64,000 nucleotides of DNA from assembly GCA_033002965.1 (NCBI GenBank), contig JAURVB010013220.1, positions 173,791 through 237,790 of the forward strand, written 5' to 3'. The position numbers and the translations under genes were made by a program. Position 1 is the first letter of the stretch. Every line of letters starts with the position of its first letter. This stretch comes from Piper betle. Taxonomy: Eukaryota; Streptophyta; Magnoliopsida; Piperales; Piperaceae. The notes beneath the pieces were generated by a model. The model was not told the origin of the DNA. It did not search any database and worked only from the letters and a program-made list of their open reading frames with translations. This document shows positions 33,098 to 46,579 of this stretch, in pieces.

Positions 33098-34283
33098 TGT
33101 AACACCAAGATTTGGTTTGTGATTTGGCTGGTGGAGTGAACCTAATCAAACTGATAAATTTCAGGATATAAATTCATAATCCATCAAAATGGAGAACCGA
33201 CACAAGAAGGACCTAACCACTCAAAGTGTCAAAAGATGAAACGCGAGGAAACTAATGCGCAAACAACACCACAATGCATGCAAGACATCTATGATTTGGC
33301 TCATGCAAATAGGTCAACCTAGATGAGTCAAATTTACAAAGGAGACTAAGTTTTTGAGAAAACCTGGCAGAGTCTCCTCTGTAAATTGGACGATGGAAAA
33401 AATTAAACAACTTGAATAATTATCAATCAATTGCAGAAAAATCTTAGAAAAATTTCATAATAGCATTCATCATTCACATAAATATCTCAAGGTGTTATGC
33501 CACATTTCCAGTTCATTCCTAATACATCAGCACAAATTTTATATTCATTAGGATGTGGGCTTGCCTGGTCTTCACATGGGTCCTTCTCCTACAATTACAA
33601 TAATAGTAGAAGCTCGTCTAACCTGGTTCCTTCTTTGCTTTATGTCCTGCACAGGTAATATGGTTTTGCGTACCTAAATATTTATTTAACCGTCAGTTCC
33701 AATATGCACAAAATAAGTTAGACCTATGTACCCTAAAGTATTCTAACTACAAAACAGAGGAAATATAGTTAGGTGCACAAGAGCTAGAAAATAGTCTTAA
33801 TATCATATCATGAGGCACTAGCCGGCATGGGCCACAACACAAGTTTGAAGGCCTTACGGCCACAACATCGCATCATGTTCCACAATCTCAAGACATCAAC
33901 ACACATGAGTCAAATACATATCCAGCAACTAACAAAGTCCTCAAGGGACACAACACACAACCAAAAACCAACAACACAAAACACATGCCCAGCATCCACC
34001 AAGGTCCTTGTGATCTATGCAACAACACACTGTCCAATGCCAAGCTTGCCACCTACATAATATAAAAAAATGCATTAACAACAGGTGTCACTGAGTCCTA
34101 ATTAACTAATAGGGAAAATCTCAATACTGACAGATGGTTAAAATAGTTATACATGAAGAATTGAAAAGCAATAGCAACTCCTCCACAACACGCTAATTAT
34201 AAGCAAGGGTCAATAGGGCCTAAGCATATTCATTGGTAATCCATACACATAGACCAGATAATAGATCATGATAACATGCAAGT
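33098..34283 (-). repeat. 5' LTR of element D, inner part (minus strand)
   Basis: Begins on the plus strand as TGTAACACCAAGATTTGG (LTR end read backwards). No gene. The LTR continues toward higher coordinates but is broken by a B-type LTR at 34284. Correspondence with the D 3' LTR at 3601-5438 could not be followed by eye along its length. Confidence 0.5.
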
Positions 34284-36703
34284 TGTAAAATCTGAGAATT
34301 TTATTTCTTTTAAGTTTTTTTACACGTTTGGCTTTTGGGTTGAACCGATGGTATAGGTCGAACTTTAACTACCCGGTCCACCTCCGGCCACCGGATTGGT
34401 ACAGCCGTGACCACCTCGTGGCCGGCTATTAGTCCGTCGGCGACCGAGTTTTTTATCACTGTTCATCATCGCCGCCACCACCGTTTGGATCTTTTCCGGT
34501 GCCAGTGAGGCACCTTCAGCTGATCTGACCACCCACACAATTTCCCCTTGCCAAGATCTTCCCTTTGAGTTTGACATCAACCTCTGTTGTGGCCACAATC
34601 GTTGCCAGAGACGTCACCACTCCTATTAGCAAAACTGTTGCTTTCTGGCCGTTTATCATCAGACCAGCGATCTGGCTTCACCGATCATCACCGCCATCAT
34701 ATTCCTCATCCTCCCCTCCATCAATCTTGACTACCGGCGACCCAAGCAGTGCTGCCATCGGCATTTTCCGACGATGAGAACTGGCAGCCCTCCACCTGAC
34801 CGATTTGCCTGGTTCACCATTCGCGTCTGCTTATTCAAGTACTATTTGTGTCTGTGGCCATGTATCCGCATCCACCTACCTGGCCAGCACTGTTCTTTGA
34901 CTTGGCTGAGTCGGCTCAATTGACTTTCACGGGTTGACTCGGTTCGCCATTTAAACCAGATTTCAGCCATTTTTCGATCGTTTTCGGTAATTCGTAAACC
35001 CTTACATTAGTTTATATGCATATTCATATTATTTAGCATAACTTGATATTATAAGTGTTTTTATTTATTTATTTATTTATTTTTATTTATATGTTTATCA
35101 TATATGATGTATGTTTACATGATCATTTGTTATTATTGATATTATATTTATTTATTAATGTCAATCCTTTTATATTTACTAAATTGCATATATTGATTTA
35201 TTTATTTATTTACTTGTTCGTTGTGAGTATGTTATTATTTCACTATACGTAATTACATATTTTGTAATGATGACTATGATATTATTATTATTCATGAGTA
35301 ATTAAAATTAAATAATTTTTTATTTGTTTATTTTTTATTTATTTAATTATTTATTTATATAATAATTATGTATTTACTTATTTAATTGTTTATATGATTA
35401 CTAACACGTGTATATATAATATTTACTCGTGTTTATCTATTTACATATATACTATATCATATTATTATTTTATAATTAGAGTATTGCTTATTTTTATGTA
35501 TTTATTATCTATCTATTTATTCGTGATTGTATGTATTTATTTATTTATTATTTGTTATTTGTTATTATTTATTTTCTTGATTATGTCTCGATTTACGTGT
35601 TGTTTGTTTAACGGTATGCTTATTTAGTATAGTCTTTTTATTATGATGTATTGATCATGTGAGCACACACCACGGGCATGCATCATATAGAAAAGTCAGG
35701 ATTTTCTTAGCAGTGGGTTTCGTTGTAAGTTACGAAGTCCGAGCTCACCGTAGATGTGTCAATCTGCTTGGCGCTTGGACCACAGGTCCTTAGGACTCTC
35801 CCTCTCTACTTAATTCCTTGTGTGTCAAGTTTAATTGTGTTTTATACGTAGGACGAGATCGGCGGCATTTTATTTCATCCCTCTGATGTCGAGCCGTTTA
35901 GCTGTGTTTTCTACACGTTCAATAAAACTACAAGGATGATATCCCATGTTGGTTTTTGAATTAAAGCTCTATAAATGTATGATACAAGCCTCTTCCCCAA
36001 GCCTATTATATAAGTACGTACATTTTTACGGATTTCACAAATAAGAGAATGAGTGGTACAGAGATATGTATGGACCACACCAGTACTCCTTCAAACCTTG
36101 AGGTAGTGTTGTGTATGAGAGTACAATGTAATGCAGTGCATTTCTAGAATTTGTGGGACTAACTTAACTGTTATTTTTGCCACTCGAGTACTGTGGTGGA
36201 TGATATGAAAGATGTGAGGGTGTGAGGGTGAAAGTGTTGTATGTATGAATATGATTATGAGTTGCGCATGCAAGCCGGCACTTGCTTAAGTATGCTTGCT
36301 TACCGCCCAGTGTGAAGCAATCTTGAAGTTTCATAAGTTTCATGGGTAATGGAATACTCATTTGCCAGTTTGTATTAGTTATTTTTCGGACCAATAGCAT
36401 TTGTTAATGACTTTTTTCATATTATATATGTAGGTCATGCAATCTTGAGTCGACTTTGGTGGGAGGACAAATAAATACTACACACACTTGAGCTCACTGC
36501 AATTATTAACTTTGTTACTTTTATTTATGTTCGATGTGTTTTGACGTGCATTTAATGGTGTCTTCCTTTCTCATGACAACAAGAAGGTTGTTTCAATATA
36601 TTGTATCGATCAAGTCATAGTAATCGACAACTTTAAACATGACTCGATTCGATCACAACATTTCTGATTCGATTTTTAAGTGAACCGAAATCAGGGTGTT
36701 ACA
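34284..36703 (+). mobile_element. B-type LTR (solo), plus orientation
   Basis: Starts TGTAAAATCTGAG and ends GAACCGAAATCAGGGTGTTACA, 2420 bp. It aligns by eye with 58180-60671: the ACCACCTCGTGGCCGGCTAT block (34408 versus about 58909), the TCGGTAATTCGTAAACCC block (34985), the TTATTTATTT-rich zone (35055-35560), the hairpin zone (35850-35893), and the CAATAAAACTACAAGGATGA zone (35919). The 5' part is shorter than in other B copies. Neighbours CAAGT and CACAC do not match, so the target duplication is lost or the start is misplaced. Confidence 0.7.
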
Positions 36704-37008
36704 CACACTGTCCCATGCCACTATCATCTATATCGCATAGGTGTCCCATACCACCAATACTATTTAAATAACACCTCTAATTGTAAAGGCATCCCATATA
36801 CGCTCATTGGTTTAAGTGTCACGTACACCTAGCATGACACATAAGTGGCACACCCATAATTGCTTACCATCTAAAACAATGAAAATTAATTCAATAAAAT
36901 AAAGATGAATGCTTATATGAAAGAAATTTTTACCCTTTGGATAGTGGACTCTTAGACTTTCAACAAGGTAAGGACTAATTTGCACGGTTCCATGGGAAAC
37001 ATAGCTCT
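36704..37008. other. Unassigned, no gene seen
   Basis: AT-rich, probably more of the D LTR or its target. Nothing recognisable. Confidence 0.3.
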
Positions 37009-37467
37009 GTTATGACTCGCCCGTTCCAAGCCACGAGCCAAGTGCTACTATATGAAAGTAAGTGTTTCATAAATTAATTTTCTTATTAATTTTTAAAATT
37101 TTAAATAATCCCAGGGCATAAAATTTAATATAAAAAATGCTCGAAATAATCTAAGCCCCATGAACCAAACCGAAATCTCACTCTCATGGAAACAATCTAA
37201 AAGTGTAATAACAAATAAGAAAAAAAGGGCAAATAATAGAGTCCTCCACCCGTCCCGATTTTAACCATCCTTCCATAATGCTCACACGAGTGGAGGCAAT
37301 TCCATGTTAGTGATAAAAATATTAAGTCCTATAATTACAAGAAACAAATTAATATATTTCACAACATCTAAACTTGAGTCTTGTAATGATTATGAGCCTA
37401 TGCCGAGCTCTCATTATGCTAGGAGGGTGCCGCTCATCCAGCTACAATCCCATGTATGCGCACACAC
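37009..37467 (-). repeat. C-like LTR, 3' end (minus strand), cut by element E
   Basis: TGTTATGACTCGCCCG...CAAGTGCTACT at 37009 is the reverse complement of the C LTR end. Further in, GAGGCAATTCCATGTTAGTG (37285-37304) is the reversed GGAATTGCC box of C. The remainder resumes beyond element E at about 45215. Confidence 0.65.
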
Positions 37468-39595
37468 TATAAAACCCACGATTCGAGTCAGGGTTTTATA
37501 TTCAGAACTGGTCGGTTTGACCATTATTTTTGAGTTGAGTCAGTTTCGGAACACGCGTACTGAGCTGACGCCAGTCGCGTCTATGAGCTATGGGGGTCAT
37601 GCGTACCCAAGTATATGATGATAACGCTATGAACAGAGCAGAACAGAATGCGTTATCAGAATATATGAGAGTATGCTAGTTATTTTTCTTTATTTTATTT
37701 TTATATACAGTGGATCGTAGAAATAGTTTTAGGCTGTTTACCGCGTTAGGACGCATTACGGGTAGTTTGGGTGGGTTGATAGTTCTAGAGCATATCATTA
37801 TGATGTTTTGGTGTTTGTTTGATTTTTGGGATTTTTCCCGATTTTTATGAAATTTTTTTAGGAATTACGGCGACTTAATTATTATTCTTGACTCGAGCCA
37901 AAGACGAGTCAAGTAATATTTACAAGTTTGCCACCAGCCCTTTTCTTCGCCCCCAACGCTTTCTTCCCCAAACCCTTGCCCCGACGCCACCCCCGTGCAG
38001 TGTCACAGCAGCCGCTATCGACCCTAGCCTTCTGCCGGTCATCGTTGCCATGCTCCGCCGCGGCGGTGCCGTGCCACCTCGAGCGCCCCGGCCTCCACGA
38101 CGCCGGATCGCCATGCCAAGCGCCGCGCCCACGTTGCACTTGCGTCGCCAATTCTACCGCCAACGACCGTCGTAGCTGCCATCCAGTGGTCACCTCGACA
38201 CCTTTGACTCACGACCCTCCCTGACTGAAGCAAAGGCCATCGCCGCCTAGGCCGGCCGGATCTAGCCACCCACCATTGTCGCCTCTGTTTTAGCCATTTG
38301 TCGGCGACCACCTCGGCCGACCACATCAACATCATGGACGTGTCGGGCACGCCGAGCCGGTTCCAATGGTACCCAATATGATCCCTATCCAGCCAGTAGA
38401 AGCCGCCGGAAAGTTGCCGAAAAACCACCGGAACCCCCCATAAAACTAGATTTTCATGAATTTGGCAGATCATCCACGAGTTCATCCAGTCGAACCTGAT
38501 CGACTTTTATGGCGCCAAGCATCAAATTCGAGCTCTGAGACGAGTGTGAAACCCTAACAGTTGTGGACCGCCTACAATGAGAGGTATAATTACCTCCTAT
38601 TTGATTATTTAAACTTGTTGATTGTTAGCATAGCAAGTTAGGATTGATTAATTATCATGATAAATGTTTGACTATGGATGAAGTGATAATTGCATGATGC
38701 AATTAATAGAGAATGAATAGTACATGATCTAATAAGGTAGATCGAGTCTGAGCATGATAAGTGACCACAACGTAACTTAGAAAAACACAGTAAAATCGGT
38801 AGGAGCTCACTGCCTAGGCACGATGACACGCTTGGAGCTTCTACCAGGTCCATTTAGGACTCGTCTCTGTTTTATGTTCTCTTCTATTGTATGTTTATTT
38901 TATCATTTGCAGGACAAGTTAAGTGGTGTTTTATTGGATCCCACTCAACTCGGGTCATTTAATCGAACAGTTTTCCAGATTAATAACCCCTCAAGGATGA
39001 GATCCCTCGAGGATGATTTTGAAAACAAGATCCACCACAAGTTGCCTTCGGGCCTATTATATAAATCCCTTCCCAGGCCTATATCGAGTTTTAAGTAAGA
39101 TGAGAGATGGAGAAACCAATTGCACGTACCATGAGCGGATGTCGTGATAGTCAAAGCGGGCTCTGGATTAGTGCAACAAAGTGTTCCATTCCCGAGGGAT
39201 CCTGATAACTCCGTGTTTGAGTTCCTCACATCTAGACAACGTGGAGGTTTATGGGTACTGTTTAGTACAGCGCATGTCCAAACTTGTAGTTTAAAGGGTA
39301 TTAAAGGTGACTGCCAGAGAGTACTCGACCTTCATGCTCAAGCCAGGAGATATATGGAGGTAAGGAGAGGGCTTAGGATTCGAGACCAGAAAATGAAGTA
39401 AGAAAATGCCGAGAGAGGCATCAGCAGCAACAGATTAGTCAGTTCAGAATTCTACCGGGTCTGCAACCCAGTGGCTCCTCAATAGGTCCTTAAGAGTGTT
39501 CACGATGAGTATCTGATATTTTCTTTCATATGAGAGTTTGCTCTCATAGCCAACTTGTTATAGTTATTTTATTTTCCGGAATTTGGGATGTTATA
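37468..39595 (+). repeat. 5' LTR of element E
   Basis: Starts TATAAAACCC (G to A at base 2 of the usual TGTA) and ends GGGATGTTATA. Compared with the right LTR it lacks ~130 bp before the GAGCTC block (near 38800) and ~120 bp near the end (the join at about 39580). It keeps TATAAAT (39060-39066). Confidence 0.8.
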
Positions 39596-39599
39596 GAAT

Positions 39600-39612
39600 T
39601 GGTATCAGAGCC
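39600..39612 (+). other. Primer-binding site of element E
   Basis: TGGTATCAGAGCC, four bases after the LTR end, matching initiator-Met tRNA. Confidence 0.88.
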
Positions 39613-42600
39613 ACTCTTGGTTGATTAAGATGTAAGATACTTTTATAGGTGATGTATGTGCAAAGACTGCTCCAAGTCCAGCTGGTAGGTATGTTTCTAT
39701 TTATTTTCTTTACATGCAGATTTTTCTTCATAAGTTATTTGGATAACATTGTATTCAGAATTGGATCAGAAATATGTGGAGCTGACGTTAGTTAAGCTGA
39801 CTAGTCATCTCTATGGATTTTTATCATGATATCAGATTGTTTGGTTAGATGTGAGCAGGGTATGTCATAGTGCTAGCAGAGGTAGAATGGGTATAAGATC
39901 CCATCTTATACTAGATCTAGATGTCAGCAGGAATCTAATAGGATTGTCATGATGGGCTTAGAGACCACTAGTTCTGTCCATCACATAAGTGAATTAGATG
40001 ATTGACCAGGTGTTCGTGTCTTGCATGTTACCACATTAGTCCTGTTTCCATGGGACATGGTGTACATGATGGGAATGAGTTAAAAAGAAAAGGGGTAATA
40101 GTAAGGAGCTTGAAGTATAGAGATATTGATAGTGATGAATGAGATAGTGATGAATGACGATGAGTAGTGACGTGGATCGACAGTCCAATGGGCACTTCAC
40201 CACATCCCTCTCTTCCACTAGTTTATGACCTACGGGCAGCAATTTTTGCTTCTTTTTGTTAGACATAGGTCTCGATATGAGAAGGAAAAGATCAGGACCA
40301 CCATTGCCTATGAGATCAGCTATTTGACCAGATTCTACTAGAGATAAGGCACCAGATTAGTGATTGTCGTTTGAAGGCCTATCAGCACTAATGAAAGCAG
40401 CCACTCCAGATTTCAAGAGATTAAAATGGGTTCAGCATAGGTTTACCATCATATGTGTCGGCACCATGATCCAAACCCCTTTGGATTGGACACGCATGGT
40501 TGGACAACCTGAGGCGAGTTGTTAGCGGCCAAGATATGTTAGAGACACTAGAGTGGATTTACGATGTATACGATCAAGATCAGATTTTTAGTATCTACAT
40601 AGAATTGTCACCGACAGAGTTGCCCAACCGCTGACCGAGTGCACAACCACCGACTGAGTGCACAACCGCCGACCAAGTTGTACGATCATAGACCGAGTCA
40701 CACAACTACCGTCGAGGTGCACAACTGCCGTCCGAGATGCACTACCACTGACCGAAGACGCACTACCGCCATCCGTGTATTGCTCATCCTCCGACCAAGT
40801 AGATTAGTTAGAGCTTAGTAGGGCCAGAACTTGAGGAACAAGATATAGCTACAATGGGATTAGCAGAACATAGAAGAGTTAGGAAAACGGAGGTAATTTT
40901 GATGAGATGCCATAGGATTGATCCGACTTCACAAGCTCTCTTGCAATCAGTGTCTTGACCTAGCACTCTTTGGTTAGATAAATATTGCAAGATAACCCCA
41001 TCAGACGCTGTTATTGATAGTCTCATTGGGATGCTCGTGGACAGAATCAGAGAACATGATAGTATGACCTCCAGATGGGACGGTCACAATCATCAGACTG
41101 TGTAGATTACATGATAGTATATCCATGGGCCACAACCAGCATACATAGATTAGATGGTTAGTAGACAGTCACACTCCGTTGAACCCATTCTAGCGATTGG
41201 TCAGTAGACAATAGGTGTTTGACTTGTATTAGAGTGTTGGGCACAGATAGAGGGTTAGTGAGGAAGTGTCTTTTAAAAGGATAGTGATTCCCTTGTGTTT
41301 CGCCAACACAATTAGGTTCTCACCTTGAACCATAGGTTTCAGCCTTACCCTGAGTATAGAAGTACCTTCATGGTACTAATTAGGGTTTACAGTGTAGGTA
41401 GATGTTTGCAAACCGGCTTTCTAATGAGGATTTCACCCCAACATGAGAGCGATGTAGACAGAGACTTCATACAGCATAGACCATGCTGACCTAGACCATG
41501 ATATCAGAGTAGTCATGTGAGTCAAGATTAGTACTACAAATCGGTATGGCAGGTCACACACCACTGAAGAGTAGACGAGACATGGGTCAAACCTCACTAT
41601 GAGTCCACGTAGACGTGAGGGGAGATAGTGGTTCTTTGGTTCATTTGAACCCCACCTGTTTAGAAGTGTGTGACTAGTACGGTATCAAGAAACATGTGCC
41701 TACTGTTATCTGATTGAACTAGAGCCACTTAGGAGCCATTTTTGAGATTCATCATTGATTGACTGTTCCATAGCCTAATCACCTATGGCATAGTGAATTA
41801 TGGTGATCTTAGAGACAAGTCCATAGACCCACCGATATTTTGGCCACCCAGTATGCTACATAGGGATTTCATCTCCCCTACCACTCGCATGACAGCTTGA
41901 CCTCATCATCGATCAGAGGGACATACCTATGTAGCAGTTTTTCTTAACCTAGTGGATTCCCTTATTTACTTGACATCAGATACCACATGTCAGGATGAGA
42001 TGTCACCTATCGAGAGTTCTTGAGCAGTGTGATTAGATTTCCACGAGATTCAGCCTCCTTTCCTATAACCCAGAGATGTTAGATAGAGTGGAGTTTTCAC
42101 TTGAGAATTTTCATTCACCCCTTTGTATGTATCAGTTCTACCATCAGTTTATCCAGAGGATTGAGATGAGTATACATTGACCAGAGCACATGCCACAGAC
42201 CATATGCAGGCTCTATAGACCATGCAGAGTATGTTATAATACTCCTTGAGACACACTGTGTATGTACAGGTGTTCTCGCCTCCTTTCAGTAGTAGTTAGT
42301 GGTTGTATAGATAGTCACCTGATCCATATTATGCAATAGAGTCATGGCAGCTATCCTTGCTCTCTTATAGAATAGAGTGAGATACTTGACTCAGGACCGA
42401 GTCAACTAGGACCTAGTGAGCGGTCCAGTTCCTTATATAGGGACACCTAAGAGTTGGATCTAGACTGGCGACAGTGAGCCATGTAGCTCATTACTTTATA
42501 CACTCGACCTAATAGGAGACTCAAAATATACTTTAGGTTGGTTGTAGGACTTAGGAATAGAGTTTCCTGAGAGTACATGTAGGTGACTTTTCACAGATGA

Positions 42601-42995
42601 GGATTAGACGGACATGGGTAGATGCTAGCAGGTAGGTCTTACCCTCGATGTAGTTTCCCAGACATAGCCCAGATTATGTAGGCGACCTAGGGTTTTTCCA
42701 CCAAGTTATCAGTAGGGATCAGAACAGAAGAGAATCATGATGGTAATCTCAGAACAGGCATATAGCACAGTAAGGATCAGGACAGAAAAGAAAAGACATA
42801 GGAAGTATAGAATCCAGAATGTTTGAGGTGGTTAGCATCACAAGCAGGACTCGCCACATCAGCACCACTACAGTCAGTGAGAATATATAGGATTGTTGAA
42901 GCAGTAGAGGATATGACTGATGTGTATTCCAGCTTCCACGAACTAGTTTCAGTAGAACCTCCTTGAGTTGAAATTTCGAGGACGAAATTTTTTAT
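39613..42995 (+). other. Non-coding interior of element E
   Basis: No open frame over about 80 codons and no gypsy motif in any frame. Long stretches match the F interior, for example 40015-40120 versus 52415-52525 and 40140-40220 versus 52730-52805 (CACTTCAC...CTCTTCCACTAG), 41560-41720 versus 56610-56775, and 42550-42660 versus 57580-57690. Confidence 0.75.
40608..40800. repeat. Degenerate tandem repeat, ~20-27 bp unit
   Basis: Variants of ACCGCCGACCGAGTGCACA in eight to nine copies inside the E interior. No counterpart seen at the matching place in F. Confidence 0.7.
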
Positions 42996-43007
42996 AAGGA
43001 GGGGAAA
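42996..43007 (+). other. Polypurine tract of element E
   Basis: AAGGAGGGGAAA just before the right LTR, with TTTCGAGGACGAAATTTT upstream. Confidence 0.85.
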
Positions 43008-43008
43008 T

Positions 43009-45214
43009 TGTAAAACCCACAATTCGAGTCAGGGTTTTATATTCAGAACCGGTCAGTTTGACCGTTATTTTTGAGTTGAGTCAGTTTCAGAACACACGTA
43101 CTGAGCTGACGCTAGTCGCGTCTATGAGCTATGAGGGTCATGCATACCCAAGTATATGATGATAACACCATGAACAGAGCAGAACAGAATGCGTTATCAG
43201 AATATATGAGAGTATGCCAGTTATTTTTCTTTATTTTATTTTTATATACAGTGGATCATAGAAATAGTTTTAGGCCGTTTACCGCGTTAGGACGCATTAC
43301 GGGTAGTTTGGGTGGGTTGATAGTTCTAGAGCATATCATTATGATGTTTTGGTGTTTGTTTGATTTTTTGGGATTTTTCCCGATTTTTATGAAATTTTTT
43401 TAAGAATTACGGCGACTTAATTATTATTCTTGACTCGAGCCGGAGACGAGTCAAGTAATATTTACAAGGTTGCCACCAGCCCTTTTCTTCCCACCCAACG
43501 CTTTCTTCCCCAAACCCTTGCCCCGACGCCGCCCCCATGAAGCATCGCCACCGCCACTGTTGACGCCAGCCTGCTGCCGGTCATCGTTGCCATGCTCCGC
43601 CGCAGCGGTGCCGTGCCACCCCGAGCGCCTCGCCCGTCGTCCGGCCTCCACAATGCCGGATCATCGTGCCAAGCGCCGTGCACACGTTGCACTTGCGTCG
43701 CCGATTCTGCCGCCGATGACCGTCGTAGCTGCCATCTAGCGATCGCCTCGACACCTTTGACCAACCCTCGAACCCTCCCCGACCGGAGCGAAGGCCATCG
43801 CCACCTAGGCCGGCTGGATCTAGCCACCCACCATTGCCGCCTCTGTTTTAGCCATTTTTCAGCAAGCCACCGCCTTAGCAGACCACATCGACATCGTGGA
43901 CGTGTCGGGTTCCAATGGTACCCAATATGACCCCTATCCAGCCAGTAGACGCCGCCGGCGATTGCCGCCAGAGAACCGCCGGAAAGTTGCTGGAGAACCA
44001 CTGGAACCCGCCGGAAAACCAGATTTTCATGAATTTGGCAGATCATCCACCGAGTTGATCCAGTCGAACCTGATCGACTTCAAATGCCGCCTAGCGTCGA
44101 ATTCGAGCTCCGAGACAAGCGTGAAACCCTAATAGTTGTGGACCGCCTACGACGAGAGGTATAATTACCTCCTATTTGATTATTTAAACTTGATGATTGT
44201 TAGCATAGCAAGTTAAGATTGATTAATTATCATGATAAATGTTTGACTATGGATGAAGTGATAATTGCATGATGCAATTAATAGAGAATGAATAGTACGT
44301 GATGTAATGCGTAGATCGAGTCTGAGCATGATAAGTGACCACGACGTAACTTAGAAAAACAAAGTAAATTTTGGTACGAATAGGATTAGTTAGAATTATT
44401 TTCATACGTATGATTATTTGATTGTTCATTGAGGTTCATTGAGTTTGATGCATCATTTAGTTAGCGGGCGTTAGTATTTAGTTTTGATGTGTAGGTACGG
44501 AGTAGGAGCTCGCCGCCTAGGTGCGATCACACACTTGGAGCTTCTACTAGGTCCATTTAGGACTCATCTCTATTTTACCTTCTCTTCTATTGTATGTTTA
44601 TTTTATTATTTGTAGGACGAGTTGAGTGGCATTTTATTGGATCCCACATAACTCGGGCCATTTAATCGAACAATTTTTTGGATTAATAAGCAGGCTCCGG
44701 ATTAGTGCAGCGGATTGTTCCATTCCGAGGGATCCTGACAACTCCACGTTTGAGTTCCTCACACCCAGAGAACGTGGAGGTTTATGGGTACTATTTAGTA
44801 CGCATGTCTGGACTTGTGGCTTAAAGGGTACTAAAGGCTATTGCCTGAGAGTACTCGGCCTTCGTGCTCAAGGCTAGGAGAAATATGGAGGTAAGGAGAG
44901 GGCTTAGGATTCGATACCAGAAAATGAAGTAAGAAAATGCCGAGAGAGGCATCAGCAGCAATAGATCAGTCAGTTCGAGATGCTACCGGGTCTGCAGCAC
45001 AGTGGCTCTTCAGTAGGTCTTTCAAAGTGTTCACAAGGAGTATCTGATATTTTCTTTCATATGAGAGTTTGCTCTCATAGCCAAATTGTTATAGTTATTT
45101 TATTTTCTGGACTAGTAACACTTGTTACTGACGTGTTTTTATACTATATGTAGGTAATAATCACGAGTTGGAGAAGCCAGCTTAGACGGAGGAGCACTGT
45201 TGTCGCTTGCACAC
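43009..45214 (+). repeat. 3' LTR of element E, 3' end lost
   Basis: Starts TGTAAAACCCACAATTCGAG. It lacks about 165 bp around 44690 that in the left LTR hold the TATAAAT box, so the promoter zone is gone. It ends in GCTTGCACACATG without the GTTACA terminus; C-like sequence follows. Confidence 0.75.
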
Positions 45215-45750
45215 ATGTCAGTCGATAGAGTGGTTACCCCTTGTCAGACACAACAAATCCTTTGACCAAGACTCCCAAATAGGAATATACAATTTTAAGG
45301 GTTGGTGCTACCCCTCGTCAGACACAACCAATCCTTTGACCCCGGCTGAACTCGGCGCATGCTGGTCGAATGTTGGCTCAGACTGACAAAGACTCCCAAA
45401 TAGGAATATATAATTTTAAGGGTGGGTGCTACTCCATGTCGGACTGAACCAATTCTTTGACCACTGTTACGCTCAGCGCATGGGGGTCGAATGTGGGCTC
45501 AAGCCGACCATGGCTCCCAAATAGGAATATATAGCATTTCGAGTAATTATACAAACCTGGAATATATAATTTTAAGGGTGGGTGTTGCTCCGTGTCGGAC
45601 TGAACCAATTCATTGACCACTGTTACGCTCAGTGCATGGGGGTCGAATGTGGGCTCAAGCCGACCAAGGCTCCCAAATAGGAATATATAGCATTTCGAGT
45701 AATTATACAAACCTGGAATTGTGAAGAGGCACCCACAACTATGACACACG
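45215..45750 (-). repeat. C-like LTR (minus strand) with repeated ~120-200 bp module
   Basis: The box read on the minus strand as GGTCGGCTTGAGCCCACATT ... GACATGGAGTAGCACCCACC, single in other C LTRs (about 20530-20620, 23225-23310, 48985-49080), is repeated here about four times. The 106-codon minus-strand open frame (45429-45749) is this repeat and is broken in other copies. Confidence 0.6.
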
Positions 45751-46579
45751 ATCCTAATATGAATGAAACTTCTCTAAAGACTTCCTTTTGTGAGCCAAAT
45801 GTTCCTTCAAACTATCAAGATGATGTTTTATTTAACATCCACAGAATTATCCTTTATATAGAAGAATATATGTAGAATTCAAGAAGCTACTATATTAAAT
45901 TTAATAGAAAAAAACATAATCACACATAAATATATTAAACACCAACTATTTGTGTGATAACGAATAGTAAAAAAACTAACTATTGAGTTAAAGTGAATGA
46001 GTGTCAAATTACACTCACAATTATCAATCCCAAAATTTAATAAATATAACTGATTCAAAATTATCCATAAATACCATTGTGTTGGTCCTCTAAAGGTTAT
46101 AATTGATCATTTATATTATTGATTCTTAAGAATTAATTTAATTAAATATTATTTATAGTTTGTTCTAAGATTTACAAAACCCTAAATAAAATAACATAAT
46201 TACTTTTTTTGGGGTTTTATATAGATCAAGGGTCTTACCTGGTCATTTTGCCATGTATTTGCGTATGGTATCTAGGTATGTATAAGTTGCTTGGCCTTAG
46301 CCTCCTTTGGCGTTCGACACGCCTGTTTGGATGCGTCACGCCAAACTTTTTAATTTTGGTCCAATTTAATCGTGTATAGCTCGATGTTAGGACCATGCCC
46401 CTTGCATGTCTTTTGTGTGCTTGTCATGTGTTTGATAACCTTTCGAACCATCCTAACCACTTTTGGGATCTATAGTGCAAATCAGAGGTGGACCCGATCG
46501 CTTTAAGGTAAAAACCCTAAGTTTTTGGGTTTTGAGATAACCCAATCCATACTTTTGTAGCTAACCCAACCCATACATC
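45751..46579. other. Unassigned, no gene seen
   Basis: AT-rich to 46200, then mixed sequence. Nothing recognisable beyond possible LTR remnants. Confidence 0.3.

Larger units (their letters stand above)
37468..45214 (+). mobile_element. Element E: non-coding LTR retrotransposon (LARD-like), A-related LTRs
   Basis: Left LTR 37468-39595, primer site 39600-39612, interior 39596-43008, PPT 42996-43007, right LTR 43009 to about 45214. The LTRs are diverged relatives of A (same terminal hairpin, GC island, GAGCTC block, TATA setting). The interior holds no gag or pol that I can recognise, so it was non-autonomous. The right LTR lacks its terminal part, so no duplication can be checked. It sits in a minus-strand C-like LTR. 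Confidence 0.8.

Noticed and set aside
45429..45749. 106-codon minus-strand frame with an internal protein repeat; similar peptide at 23085-23345
   Set aside because: The similarity follows from a shared non-coding LTR box; other copies (20530, 48985) have stops in that frame.
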